A stretch of DNA of 64,000 bases from Bacillota bacterium (GTDB lineage Bacteria; Bacillota; Clostridia; Christensenellales; Aristaeellaceae), in assembly GCA_023398575.1 (NCBI GenBank), contig JAEWSC010000011.1, forward strand, positions 1-64,000, given 5' to 3'. Positions 41,748 to 52,836 of this stretch are shown here, in pieces. The translations under genes were made by a program, and so were the position numbers. Numbering within the stretch: the first letter of the stretch is position 1; every line of letters begins with the position of its first letter. Below the pieces are notes generated by a model. That model saw only the letters and a list, made by a program, of their open reading frames with translations. It had not been told where the DNA came from and did not search any database.

Positions 41748-43499
41748 ATGGATACGTTCAAGCGCATACTTAAGTGGCTGAAGCCCTACCGCACCAAAGT
41801 GATTTTGTGCATCGTATTTCTTACCATCGTGACAGCGTTGCGAATGGTGATCCCGTATATCACAGCAGCCGTGGTAGATAGGGTGCTTCCGCAAAAAGAC
41901 ATTGGGTTGCTTTTACAGCTTTGTGCAGTAATGATAGGCTGTACAGCCATCCGCAGCGTATTTATGTATAAGCGGGGCATGTTGATTGAAGATGTATCCC
42001 AGAGCGTGGTGTATGATCTTCGCACTAGCTTGTATGCGCATATGCAGGAACTGTCCTATGGGTTTTATGACACCCATCATATCGGCGAAATTATGAGCCG
42101 CATGACCGGAGATATTGAAGGCGTGCGGGTCTTTATCGTTACTGCTGTCATCGGTGTTGTGGAAAACCTGCTGTTGTTTTTTCTGTCACTGATCAGCATG
42201 AGCTTTATGTCATGGCAGTTAACACTGATCATGCTCTGCTTTTGCCCGGTAGTTTCATTTGCTGCATGGCAGCTTCATAGGAAGATTCGTCCGGCCCACA
42301 TTGCCGTGCGTGAGCAGAACGCGGTGCTAAACACCCGCACCCAGGAGAACATTGCTGGCGTGCGCGTGGTGAAGGCGTTTGCACGAGAAGAGCATGAAAA
42401 GCAAGCTTTTTATGATGATAACCAAAAAGTGCTGAAGAATAACCTGCGGGTTACTTGGATATGGAGCACGTTTTTTCCATTGATGGACATGATCGCAAGC
42501 TGTTCCTTACCGGTACTGCTGCTGTCAGGCTCATATCTTGTTATGCGCGGAGATCTCCACATCGGTACATTGATCGGCGCAACAGGGTTTGTTTGGATGA
42601 TTATCGGTCCCATGCGTCAGTTGGCCAGCTTTGTGAACGTCACTGCAAACGGCATTGTTTCGTCAGAAAAGTTGATCTACTATATGGATTTGGGCTCCAC
42701 CATCCGCAATCCAGAAGCTCCCAAGGAACCTGAAAATTGGGAAGGTCAGGTCGACTTTGATCATGTGACCTTTAAGTATGGCGACAAAGCTGTGTTGCAT
42801 GATGTTGATTTGCATGTATCCAAAGGCCAGACAGTCGCCATCATGGGTGCTACCGGGTCCAGCAAAAGTACCTTGGTTACGTTACTTGGCCGCTACTACG
42901 ATGTTGCCTGCGGCAGTGTAAAGGTGGATGGGGTGGATGTACGCGAGCATGACCTGCAGCACCTGCGCAGCCATATCGGCGTTGTCATGCAGGAAACCTT
43001 TTTGTACAGCGAAACCATTGCTGACAATATTCGCTATGGCAGACCTGAGACCACCATGGATGAGGTAAAAGCGGCGGCCAGGGCAGCTCAGGCGGAGGAT
43101 TTCATACTGCAAATGCCTCAGGGCTATGAAACGGTGGTCGGAGAAAGAGGCCTTGGTCTATCCGGTGGTCAGAAACAACGTGTGGCGCTGGCCCGGGCAA
43201 TTTTATGCGATCCATCCATATTGATACTGGACGATGCTACATCTGCCGTAGACATGGAAACAGAAGCAGAGATTCAAAAGGCACTGGGCAGTGTTCTTCA
43301 GGGCCGGACCACCTTCATTATTGCACATCGCATTTCTTCTGTGCGCAAGGCGGACCAGATCATTGTGCTCAATGAAGGCAGGATTGAAGAACGGGGAACG
43401 CATAAAGAGCTGATTGCCCTAGATGGCATGTATGCCTCTATGTACCGCGATCAGACACGCGATTTTGTAACGGCACAAAAGGCAGGTGAGCAATCATGA
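41748..43499 (+). CDS. ABC exporter half-transporter, degenerate-site subunit
   Basis: 583 residues: six-helix exporter domain then ATPase domain. Walker A reads GATGSSKST, with Ser in place of the invariant Gly of GxxGxGKS; Walker B is ILILDDATSAVD, with Asp at the catalytic Glu; the signature LSGGQKQR is normal. So this subunit has a weak own ATP site but gives a good signature to its partner. GGAGG lies four bases before ATG 41748. The end overlaps the partner gene by four bases (ATGA). Exporter of unknown substrate. Confidence 0.94.
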   Translation: MDTFKRILKWLKPYRTKVILCIVFLTIVTALRMVIPYITAAVVDRVLPQKDIGLLLQLCAVMIGCTAIRSVFMYKRGMLIEDVSQSVVYDLRTSLYAHMQELSYGFYDTHHIGEIMSRMTGDIEGVRVFIVTAVIGVVENLLLFFLSLISMSFMSWQLTLIMLCFCPVVSFAAWQLHRKIRPAHIAVREQNAVLNTRTQENIAGVRVVKAFAREEHEKQAFYDDNQKVLKNNLRVTWIWSTFFPLMDMIASCSLPVLLLSGSYLVMRGDLHIGTLIGATGFVWMIIGPMRQLASFVNVTANGIVSSEKLIYYMDLGSTIRNPEAPKEPENWEGQVDFDHVTFKYGDKAVLHDVDLHVSKGQTVAIMGATGSSKSTLVTLLGRYYDVACGSVKVDGVDVREHDLQHLRSHIGVVMQETFLYSETIADNIRYGRPETTMDEVKAAARAAQAEDFILQMPQGYETVVGERGLGLSGGQKQRVALARAILCDPSILILDDATSAVDMETEAEIQKALGSVLQGRTTFIIAHRISSVRKADQIIVLNEGRIEERGTHKELIALDGMYASMYRDQTRDFVTAQKAGEQS

Positions 43500-45286
43500 C
43501 ACGGCTTCGTAACCTGGATGACGAGGTCATGGAGGCACCGTTTGATAAACGCCAGTTTCTACGCCTTTTGTCTTACCTAAAGCCCTACAAAAAACAAATG
43601 GCGTTGGCTTTATGTCTGATGATTATCGCATCTGCCGCTTCCTTGCTGGGGCCGTATCTTTTGAGCCGTGCTGTGGGATTCATGGAGAATGATAATTACA
43701 CCCAGGTGCCATATTTGTTTATAGGTATGGCACTGGCGGTAATTGTAGGCGGTATATGCCTTCGAGCCCGAGTACGTACCATGGATACCGCTGGCCGCAA
43801 AGCGATTGCAACGCTGCGTCAAGATTTGTTTAACCATATACAGGGCTTGTCGTTACCATTTTTTGATGGCCGATCAGCCGGTAAAATCATGGTTCGCGTC
43901 ATCAATGATGTCAATAGCCTCAACGATTTGTTTACAGGCGGTATAATCAATGTTCTAGTAGATTGCCTGACGCTGATATTGCTCGTGGCGATTATGTTCG
44001 TCATCCATTGGCAGTTGACACTGGTTGCACTATGTTCACTGATCGTGCTTGTTTTGCTGATTGTAACCCTTCGAACCAGAATGCGCAAGGCGTGGCAGAT
44101 CGTTCGTATGAAAACCAGCACCATGAACGGCTACCTGCATGAGAGTTTGGCAGGTATGCGTGTGACCCAGGCCTTTGTACGCGAAAAGCAGAACAGGGGG
44201 ATCTTTGAGGAAACCAATCAGGATATCAAGCGAAGCTGGCTGAAGGCTGTGGGTATCAACAACCTATTCTGGCCCTATATCGATACGCTCAGTTCCGTGG
44301 GCACGGCAGGGGTATACATAGCTGGAACGCTGTTGATGAGCGGCCCTATGGGGCTTCCGCTTGCTGATTTGATCGCCATTCTCTGGTATCTTGGGAGGTT
44401 TTGGGAGCCGATCAACAATCTGTCCAACTTTTATAACAGTGTGCTTGCGGCCATGGCATCCATGGAACGTATTTTTGAAATTATGGATACCAAGCCGCTC
44501 ATATTCGATAAGCAGGATGATATGCCTGAATTGCCGCCGATCAGCGGTGAGATACAGTTTGACAATGTATCCTTTGGGTATGATCCCAATATCCCTGTTT
44601 TAAAGGATGTTTCATTTACCATAAAGCCTGGGCAGACCATTGCCTTGGTTGGCCCCACTGGTGCAGGCAAGAGCACGGTGGTGAGCCTTGTTAGCCGCTT
44701 TTATGACGTGACGGGTGGTTCAATTTCGATTGACGGATATGATGTGCGGGATGTAAAACTCAATTCGCTTCGCAAGCAGATGTCTGTCATGCTGCAAGAC
44801 AGCTTTATTTTCAGCGGGACCATACTGGACAACATTCGCTACGGCCGCTTGGATGCTACAGAAGAGGAAGTGATGGAGGCTGCAAAGGCCGTGCACGTCC
44901 ATGACTTTATTATGAGCCTGCCCAGAGGCTACAGCACAGAAGTGAATGAGCGTGGCTCCACCCTGTCGGTAGGCCAGAAGCAACTGATATCCTTTGCAAG
45001 GGCGCTGCTCAATGATCCTAGAGTATTGATTTTGGACGAAGCTACCTCATCCATCGATACAAAGACGGAACTCATGATCCAAAGGGCACTAGAGGTCCTG
45101 CTCAAGGGCCGTACCAGTTTTGTAATAGCTCATCGTCTATCCACCATCAGGCGGGCGGATGTGATTATGGTGGTGCAGGATCATCACATTGCCGAAGCTG
45201 GAAATCATGCTGAGTTGATGGCTATATCAGGCGGTCACTACAGAGGGCTGTGTGAGGCCCAATACAGGTTTATGGAAGGCGAATAA
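43496..45286 (+). CDS. ABC exporter half-transporter, consensus-site subunit
   Basis: 596 residues. A 30-residue N-terminal extension with many charges, six membrane helices, ATPase domain with normal Walker A GPTGAGKST and Walker B VLILDEATSSID, but signature LSVGQKQL (usual LSGGQ). Pairs with the preceding subunit, giving one active and one degenerate site as in TM287/288 and BmrCD. Start ATG 43496 overlaps the previous stop, so translation is coupled. A GC-rich terminator follows. Confidence 0.94.
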   Translation: MTRLRNLDDEVMEAPFDKRQFLRLLSYLKPYKKQMALALCLMIIASAASLLGPYLLSRAVGFMENDNYTQVPYLFIGMALAVIVGGICLRARVRTMDTAGRKAIATLRQDLFNHIQGLSLPFFDGRSAGKIMVRVINDVNSLNDLFTGGIINVLVDCLTLILLVAIMFVIHWQLTLVALCSLIVLVLLIVTLRTRMRKAWQIVRMKTSTMNGYLHESLAGMRVTQAFVREKQNRGIFEETNQDIKRSWLKAVGINNLFWPYIDTLSSVGTAGVYIAGTLLMSGPMGLPLADLIAILWYLGRFWEPINNLSNFYNSVLAAMASMERIFEIMDTKPLIFDKQDDMPELPPISGEIQFDNVSFGYDPNIPVLKDVSFTIKPGQTIALVGPTGAGKSTVVSLVSRFYDVTGGSISIDGYDVRDVKLNSLRKQMSVMLQDSFIFSGTILDNIRYGRLDATEEEVMEAAKAVHVHDFIMSLPRGYSTEVNERGSTLSVGQKQLISFARALLNDPRVLILDEATSSIDTKTELMIQRALEVLLKGRTSFVIAHRLSTIRRADVIMVVQDHHIAEAGNHAELMAISGGHYRGLCEAQYRFMEGE

Positions 45287-45303
45287 TTGCTCTTGAAATT
45301 TGG

Positions 45304-45329
45304 CCGGCCGCGATACGCGGCCGGTTTTT
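45304..45329 (+). terminator. intrinsic terminator of the second ABC exporter operon
   Basis: CCGGCCGCG (45304-45312), three-base loop, CGCGGCCGG (45316-45324), five T. Confidence 0.9.
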
Positions 45330-45348
45330 GCAATATATTGATTTCCCG

Positions 45349-45377
45349 TTGACAATGGCAAATGGTCGGAGTATGAT
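45349..45377 (+). promoter_or_regulatory. sigma-A promoter of the arabinan operon
   Basis: TTGACA (45349-45354), 17-base spacer, TATGAT (45372-45377). The 85-base A/T-rich leader before the GH43 gene could hold the operator; no obvious palindrome stands out. Confidence 0.75.
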
Positions 45378-45468
45378 ATAAATAGGTTTAGAAACATATA
45401 TAATAGTTTGGATTATGCTAAAGTAAATTACACGTATCAGATATTGATTCATTGGGAGGAGCCGGGTT

Positions 45469-46902
45469 ATGCGCAAGATATGCATGAGGTACGCCATTGT
45501 GGTAATTGGCTTGTGCCTACTTGTTATGTCTGCATATGCAGATGGTGCTCCTGTTTTTCGTGATGTTTCTGTTCATGACCCATCGATAATTAAAGCTGAA
45601 GATGGCTATTTATATATTTTTGGCAGCCATATGGCCGCCGCACGCACCAAAGACTTGATGCGGTGGGAGATCATTTCCACCAACGCAGACCGTGGGTGTA
45701 AGTTGGTAGATAATGTTCAAGAGCAAATGAAGGAAGCGCTGGAATGGGCGCAAACAGATACGTTTTGGGCACCGGACGTATGCAGGCTCAATGATGGCAG
45801 ATACTATATGTACTATTGTTGCTGTCGCGGCGATAGCCCTTTAAGCGCAATGGGCGTGGCTGTAAGCGACAATGCCCAGGGACCATATAAAGACCTTGGT
45901 GTATTTCTGAAATCGGGTATGGTTGGGAAAAGCGAGGATGGCACTTCGTATAATGCGACAGTACATCCGAATGGTGTTGATCCAAATGTGTTTTTTGATG
46001 AGAATGACATACTCTGGATGGTGTATGGCTCTTATTCTGGCGGCATCTATATATTGAAAATGGACCCCGATACAGGGTTCCCATATCCTGGCCAGGGCTA
46101 TGGCAAAAAGCTTTTGGGAAAAAACCATAGCCGTATCGAAGGTCCATACATTCTTTATTCACCACAAACAGAATTCTACTACCTGTTTCTATCCTTTGGC
46201 GGGCTGGATGTGAACGGGGGATACAATATTAGGGTCTGCCGCAGTAAGAACCCTGATGGACCCTATTTAGATGCGCTTGGACAGGATATGATCATGTGCG
46301 GCGGGCCAGCCGGAAGCTTTTTTGATGATGCAGCCATTGCGCCGTATGGCGTTAAGCTGATGGGTGGATATCAATTTCAGGCACTGGATGGTGAAAATAG
46401 TAAAGCTGAACCGACCTACCGCTCTCCGGGTCATAACTCAGCCATCTATGATCCGGATACCGGTAAATATTTTCTTGTATTCCATACCCGTTTTTTAAGC
46501 ACAGGCAATTATCATGCTGTCAGAGTCCATCAGTTCTATTTTAACGAAAATGGCTGGCCAGTGGTGACGCCGTACCGTTATGCTGGTGAGACGATTGAAT
46601 CAATTGAAGCAAATTCGGCGACTGGGGTTTACAAAATGATTGGCCATGGGAAGGATATCAATATAGAGCATCATGCTTCGCAGACGGTAGAATTGCATCC
46701 TGATGGCAATATAAGCGGTGATATCAGCGGAACCTTTCAAAGTCGTGGGGATAACAATATGGTAATTGTTATCGGTGGTGAGACTTACAAAGGTATTTTT
46801 GTGAAGGCATTTGATAATCAGCAGAATCAGTGGGTAATTACATTCACGGCCTTGTCTGATAAAGGCGAAGCTATATGGGGAAGCAAAAGCACAGCGCCAT
46901 GA
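45469..46902 (+). CDS. secreted GH43 arabinan endo-1,5-alpha-L-arabinosidase
   Basis: 477 residues. Signal peptide 1-24 (cleavage AYA-DG), five-bladed GH43 propeller with Asp37 (VHDPSII, base), Asp171 (GVDPNVFFD) and Glu224 (RIEGPYILY, acid), then a C-terminal beta domain of about 110 residues, as in the two-domain AbnB-like arabinanases. It should cut the alpha-1,5 backbone of arabinan outside the cell. No wall anchor or carbohydrate-binding module is apparent. GGAGG precedes ATG 45469. First gene of the arabinose operon. Activity on arabinan rather than xylan is inferred mainly from the neighbours. Confidence 0.92.
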   Translation: MRKICMRYAIVVIGLCLLVMSAYADGAPVFRDVSVHDPSIIKAEDGYLYIFGSHMAAARTKDLMRWEIISTNADRGCKLVDNVQEQMKEALEWAQTDTFWAPDVCRLNDGRYYMYYCCCRGDSPLSAMGVAVSDNAQGPYKDLGVFLKSGMVGKSEDGTSYNATVHPNGVDPNVFFDENDILWMVYGSYSGGIYILKMDPDTGFPYPGQGYGKKLLGKNHSRIEGPYILYSPQTEFYYLFLSFGGLDVNGGYNIRVCRSKNPDGPYLDALGQDMIMCGGPAGSFFDDAAIAPYGVKLMGGYQFQALDGENSKAEPTYRSPGHNSAIYDPDTGKYFLVFHTRFLSTGNYHAVRVHQFYFNENGWPVVTPYRYAGETIESIEANSATGVYKMIGHGKDINIEHHASQTVELHPDGNISGDISGTFQSRGDNNMVIVIGGETYKGIFVKAFDNQQNQWVITFTALSDKGEAIWGSKSTAP

Positions 46903-46963
46903 TCTTTTTATGATTCATACCGTCAGCCAACGAAAACGCCTTGTATATTGAAGGAGGCTATGT

Positions 46964-47905
46964 ATGCTTCATTTCCGCAAGTTCAGGGATGGCTTGCCGC
47001 TGTTTAAGGCCTTAAGTTCTGAAGTGCGTGTCGCCATTGTAGAAATGCTATTGGAAAACGGGCCGATGCGTATGTCTGCCATATCAGAGGAATTGCGCCT
47101 TACCAACGGTGCGCTTACGCCGCATATCAAAGCGCTCGTCGATTGCGGGCTTGTCAGTATTGAGTCTGCTGTCGGAAAGCACGGTGTGCAGAAGGTTTGC
47201 CGTGTTAATAATGAGAGCATACTCATAGATCCTTTTGAAAACGAGACGGAACGTTACGTATACGAAACAGAAATTGGTGTAGGTCAGTATACGGCTTGGG
47301 ATGTATATCCCACCTGCGGTATTGCCACGCCAGAGCACCTGATTGGCGAGGTGGATGATCCAAGGTATTTTGCCTCACCTGAACGCATGAAAGCAGGTAT
47401 TCTTTGGCTGGGCCGCGGTTATGTGGAATATATGATTCCCAATTACCTGCATGCCAACCAGCAGTTGACAGAGATACAAATTTCTTTGGAGCTGTCATCT
47501 GAAGCGCCAGGCTCAGCGGAGGAATGGCCTAGCGATATCTATTTTGCTATCAATGGACATGACGTCGGGGTTTGGACCAGTCCAGGCGATTTTGGTGTCC
47601 GGCAGGGGGTATACAACCCACCGTGGTGGTTCCGAAACTGGAATCAACACGGCCTATTTAAGCTGCTATCAATAAATGGTGGGGGTACATACATCGATGG
47701 CGGCAAGATATCCGATGTTACCATTGAGGATCTTGCTCTAGCGCATGGAGCCGGCTTGTCACTGCGCATCAGCGCACCGGAGAAGGCTAGGAACCAAGGC
47801 GGCTTAACCATCTTTGGTAAATCCTTTGGCAACTATCATGAAGATATCAAAGTACGACTGTACTATAAGGAGGGGGCGGGGCGCCGGAGCCAAGCTGCAG
47901 TGTAA
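46964..47905 (+). CDS. ArsR-type winged-helix regulator with large C-terminal domain
   Basis: 313 residues. Residues about 10-90 form an ArsR-type winged helix (FKALSSEVRVAIVEMLLENGPMRMSAISEELRLTNGALTPHIKALVDCGLVSIE). No metal-binding CxC motif is present. The remaining 220 residues are beta-rich with many aromatic residues (GYVEYMIPNYLHANQQLTEIQISLELS, YNPPWWFRNWNQHGLFKLLSINGGGTYIDGG), like a carbohydrate-binding sandwich, probably the sugar sensor. I do not know a described member. AAGGAGG precedes ATG 46964. Lies between the secreted and intracellular arabinose enzymes, so control of this operon by an arabinose compound is the best guess. Confidence 0.88.
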   Translation: MLHFRKFRDGLPLFKALSSEVRVAIVEMLLENGPMRMSAISEELRLTNGALTPHIKALVDCGLVSIESAVGKHGVQKVCRVNNESILIDPFENETERYVYETEIGVGQYTAWDVYPTCGIATPEHLIGEVDDPRYFASPERMKAGILWLGRGYVEYMIPNYLHANQQLTEIQISLELSSEAPGSAEEWPSDIYFAINGHDVGVWTSPGDFGVRQGVYNPPWWFRNWNQHGLFKLLSINGGGTYIDGGKISDVTIEDLALAHGAGLSLRISAPEKARNQGGLTIFGKSFGNYHEDIKVRLYYKEGAGRRSQAAV

Positions 47906-47975
47906 AGGCTTTGGTGAAAATTGTGTTTGGTATGGTTTTGGAAAATGATAACTAATAAACGCGGAGGGATTATGT

Positions 47976-49475
<1,500 letters not shown>

Positions 49476-49493
49476 TTAGAGAGGGGCATTCCT

Positions 49494-51002
49494 ATGAAAA
49501 AGGCGACTATGGTACTGGACCGGGACTATGCTATCGGTGAAATTGATAAGCGGATTTATGGCAACTTTGTGGAGCACTTAGGCCGTTGTGTGTATGGTGG
49601 TATTTATGAGCCCGGCCATCCAACCGCGGACAAGCATGGCTTCCGCAAGGACGTGCTGGATTTGGTGCGCAAGTTGAATGTGCCCGTTGTGCGCTATCCT
49701 GGCGGTAACTTTGTCTCCGGCTTTAATTGGGAAGATTCTATCGGCCCCGTTGCCGACCGGCCCAAGCGGCTGGACTTGGCTTGGTTCACCACTGAAACCA
49801 ACGAAGTGGGCCTGCATGAGTTTTACGACTGGTGTAAAGAAGCTGGCAGCGAAGTGATGTATGCTATCAACTTGGGCACTCGCGGACCAGATGCCGCCCG
49901 CAATGTCGTGGAATACTGCAACCATCCCAAGGGCACATATTGGTCCGATCTGCGCCGCAAAAACGGCAAAGAAGACCCCATGGGCATCAAGCTATGGTGC
50001 TTGGGCAATGAAATGGATGGCCCTTGGCAGATGGGGCAAAAGACCGCCTATGAATATGGCCGTGTCGCTTATGAAAGCGCCAAGATGATGAAATGGGTCG
50101 ATCCCTCCATTGAGGTAGTAGCCTGCGGCTCCTCCTCCAGCCAGATGAAGACCTTTGGCGATTGGGAACTGAACATGCTGGAAGAATGCTATGACCATGT
50201 GGATTACGTATCTTTGCACCGTTATTACGGTAACGCGGAGAACAATACCCCCGATTTCCTGGCCAGCACCATGGACCTGGATGACTTTATCAAGACGGTT
50301 GTCTCCATTTGTGATGCCATCAAAGGCAAAAAGCATTCCAATAAGAGGATTCATCTATCTTTTGACGAATGGAATGTATGGTATCATTCCCACCAAAAAG
50401 ATCAGGAGCTGTATAAGCTGGATCGGTGGGGCCGGGCGCTGCCGCTCTTGGATGACATCTACAACTTTGAAGATGCCTTGCTGGTAGGGTCTATGCTTAT
50501 CACCTTCTTAAAGAACGCTGACCGTGTTAAAGTCGCTTGCATGGCGCAGCTGGTGAATACCATCGCCCCCATCCACACCCGAGAAAACGGCGGCGCATGG
50601 GCGCAGACGATCTTCTGGCCGCTTGCGCAGGTCAGCCAGTTAGGCCGCGGCACCTCATTGCGTCCTGTGGTAAAATCCCCCTTGTATGATGGCAAAAAGT
50701 ATACCGGCGTGCCGTTGATAGACGCTGCGGCCACCATGGATGAAGCTGGTAATGTAACACTGTTCTTTGTCAACAAAGACATGGCAGATGATCTCGAAAT
50801 GTCTGTGGATCTTCGTGATTTCGGCACCTTTACAAAGATGGAGCACTCCATTTTGCACCATGACGATGTGAAGGCTGTCAATACCGAAGAGAACCCGAAC
50901 AACGTCGCCCCCGCTGCTGGCAAAGGCGGACGGTTGGATGACGGCCGGTTTACGATGGTAATTCCCAGCTTGAGCTGGAATGTAGTGCGTTTGCTTAAGT
51001 AA
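49494..51002 (+). CDS. GH51 alpha-L-arabinofuranosidase (second copy)
   Basis: 502 residues, no signal peptide. Acid/base Glu173 in LGNEMDGPW, nucleophile Glu292 in LSFDEWNVWYH; opening IDKRIYGNFVEHLGRCVYGGIYEP. Closer in motifs to the AbfA type known from Geobacillus and Clostridium. Lies 18 bases after the first GH51 and 18 bases before araB; AGAGAGGGG precedes ATG 49494. Works with the other copy on side-chain and backbone arabinosides. Confidence 0.96.
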   Translation: MKKATMVLDRDYAIGEIDKRIYGNFVEHLGRCVYGGIYEPGHPTADKHGFRKDVLDLVRKLNVPVVRYPGGNFVSGFNWEDSIGPVADRPKRLDLAWFTTETNEVGLHEFYDWCKEAGSEVMYAINLGTRGPDAARNVVEYCNHPKGTYWSDLRRKNGKEDPMGIKLWCLGNEMDGPWQMGQKTAYEYGRVAYESAKMMKWVDPSIEVVACGSSSSQMKTFGDWELNMLEECYDHVDYVSLHRYYGNAENNTPDFLASTMDLDDFIKTVVSICDAIKGKKHSNKRIHLSFDEWNVWYHSHQKDQELYKLDRWGRALPLLDDIYNFEDALLVGSMLITFLKNADRVKVACMAQLVNTIAPIHTRENGGAWAQTIFWPLAQVSQLGRGTSLRPVVKSPLYDGKKYTGVPLIDAAATMDEAGNVTLFFVNKDMADDLEMSVDLRDFGTFTKMEHSILHHDDVKAVNTEENPNNVAPAAGKGGRLDDGRFTMVIPSLSWNVVRLLK

Positions 51003-51020
51003 ACAAAAGGAGCGATTTTG

Positions 51021-52691
51021 ATGGCCAAGTACGCAATCGGCATGGACTTTGGCACCCTGTCCGGCCGGGCGGTGGCGGTGGAGATTGGTACAGGGCGGGA
51101 GCTTGCTTCCGCTGTGTGGCCCTACACCCATGCCGTCATGGATGAAACCTTGTGGGATGGGCAAAAGCTGCCGCCTGATTGGGCGCTGCAGTACCCCCGC
51201 GACTATCTGGAAGCCATGGAAAAAACCATTCCCCAGGTAATCCGTGAAAGCGGTATCGATGCTCAGGATGTGATCGGCATCGGCATCGACTTTACCGCCT
51301 GTACGGTTTTGCCTGTGAAAAGGGATGGCACAGCGCTTTGCGAAGTGCCGGAGTTCAAGCATAACCATCATGCTTACGTGAAGCTGTGGAAGCACCATGC
51401 CGCTCAGGAGCAAGCAAACCGGTTGAACGAGATTGCCGCTCAGCGGGGTGAAGACTTTTTGCCTCGGTACGGCGGAAAAATCTCCAGTGAATGGCTGGTT
51501 CCCAAGGTCATGCAGATCGTGGAAGAAGCGCCGGAAGTCTACGATGCCGCAGACAGAATCATCGAGGCTGCCGACTGGGTCATATGGCAATTGACCGGCA
51601 AGGAAACGCGCAACAGCTGTACCGCCGGCTATAAGGCCATCTGGCACAAGAAAAAGGGTTATCCGGGGAAAGACTTCTTCAAGGCCTTGCATCCAAAGCT
51701 TGAAAATCTGGTGGCAGAAAAACTGTCCACAGATATTTCTCCCTTAGGACAAAAAGCCGGGGAAGTAACGTTGGAAGCCTCCCATTGGACAGGTCTCAAT
51801 CCGGGTACGGCTGTGGCCATCGCCAATGTGGATGCTCATGTGTGCATTCCCGCGGTGGGCATAGACGGCCCGGGCAAGCTACTTGCTATTATGGGCACTT
51901 CTACCTGTCATATTATGATGGGCGATAAGGAAAGTGAAGTACCCGGTATGTGCGGTGTGGTGGAAGACGGTGTTATGCCAGGTTTCTTTGGCTATGAAGC
52001 CGGTCAAAGCTGCGTTGGCGATCATTTTGCCTGGTTTGTGGACCATTGCTGCCCCGAAGAGTATGTTAAGGCCGCAGCGGCAAAAGGCATGGATATCCAT
52101 GTCTACCTGACGGAGAAGGCAAATGCCCTCAAGGTTGGCGAAAGCGGGCTGGTTGCGCTTGATTGGTGGAATGGCAACCGCTCCGTGCTGGTGGACGTAG
52201 ACCTTACCGGCCTGATGGTCGGTATGACACTGCTCACCAAGCCCGAAGAAATCTACCGTGCGTTGATCGAAGCCACCGCCTATGGTACCCGTATGATCGT
52301 GGAGAACTTCCAAAAATCCGGTGTGCCGGTCAATGAGTTATACGCTTCCGGCGGCATTAGCCAGAAGAATGCGATGGCCATGCAGATTTACGCTGACGTT
52401 CTGAATATGCCTGTGCGTATCGCTGCATCCAAGCAAGGCCCGGCGCTGGGCAGCGCAATTTTCGCTGCTGTGGCGGCTGGCAAGAAGGCTGGCGGATATG
52501 ACGATGTGTTTGAAGCGGCGCGGGATATGGGCAAGGTCAAGGATACGGTGTACATGCCCATCGCCGAAAACGTGTCTGTGTATAACAAGCTCTATGATGA
52601 GTACCACCTGCTCCACGATTTCTTTGGCCGCGGCGGCAACGACGTAATGAAACGTCTAAAAGCCCTGCGCAAGGTAGTCACGGGAGTGTAA
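51021..52691 (+). CDS. araB: L-ribulokinase
   Basis: 556 residues of the FGGY kinase family, ribulokinase branch: ATP loop IGMDFGTLSGRAVAVEI, substrate segment GIDFTACTVLPV, and KLWKHHAAQEQANRLNEIA, then the C-terminal GGISQKNAMAMQIYADVLNMPV with the AASKQGPALGSAIFAAVAAG stretch. Phosphorylates L-ribulose to L-ribulose-5-phosphate. AAAGGAG is eight bases before ATG 51021; the TTG one codon earlier is less likely. Last gene of the arabinose operon; L-arabinose isomerase, which makes its substrate, is not in the window. Confidence 0.96.
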   Translation: MAKYAIGMDFGTLSGRAVAVEIGTGRELASAVWPYTHAVMDETLWDGQKLPPDWALQYPRDYLEAMEKTIPQVIRESGIDAQDVIGIGIDFTACTVLPVKRDGTALCEVPEFKHNHHAYVKLWKHHAAQEQANRLNEIAAQRGEDFLPRYGGKISSEWLVPKVMQIVEEAPEVYDAADRIIEAADWVIWQLTGKETRNSCTAGYKAIWHKKKGYPGKDFFKALHPKLENLVAEKLSTDISPLGQKAGEVTLEASHWTGLNPGTAVAIANVDAHVCIPAVGIDGPGKLLAIMGTSTCHIMMGDKESEVPGMCGVVEDGVMPGFFGYEAGQSCVGDHFAWFVDHCCPEEYVKAAAAKGMDIHVYLTEKANALKVGESGLVALDWWNGNRSVLVDVDLTGLMVGMTLLTKPEEIYRALIEATAYGTRMIVENFQKSGVPVNELYASGGISQKNAMAMQIYADVLNMPVRIAASKQGPALGSAIFAAVAAGKKAGGYDDVFEAARDMGKVKDTVYMPIAENVSVYNKLYDEYHLLHDFFGRGGNDVMKRLKALRKVVTGV

Positions 52692-52708
52692 AGTAACGTA
52701 TAATATAT

Positions 52709-52747
52709 GCGGGAAGGGAGTCTTTTGAAAAAAGCCTCCCTTCCCGC
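52709..52747 (+). terminator. hairpin after araB
   Basis: GCGGGAAGGGAG (52709-52720) with its complement (52736-52747), 15-base loop. No T run directly follows, so it may act with the next hairpin. Confidence 0.6.
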
Positions 52748-52778
52748 ACCCATCCCTCAAAAACTTCATATCACGTAT

Positions 52779-52817
52779 AAAAAAGAGCTTTCTTTGCATG
52801 AAGAAAAGCTCTTTTTT
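52779..52817. terminator. bidirectional terminator between araB and araD
   Basis: AAAAGAGCTTTCTT (52781-52794) pairs with AAGAAAAGCTCTTTT around TGCATG, with A before and T after the stem, so it works on both strands. Confidence 0.85.
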
Positions 52818-52836
52818 ATATGCAGCCAAATGATTG

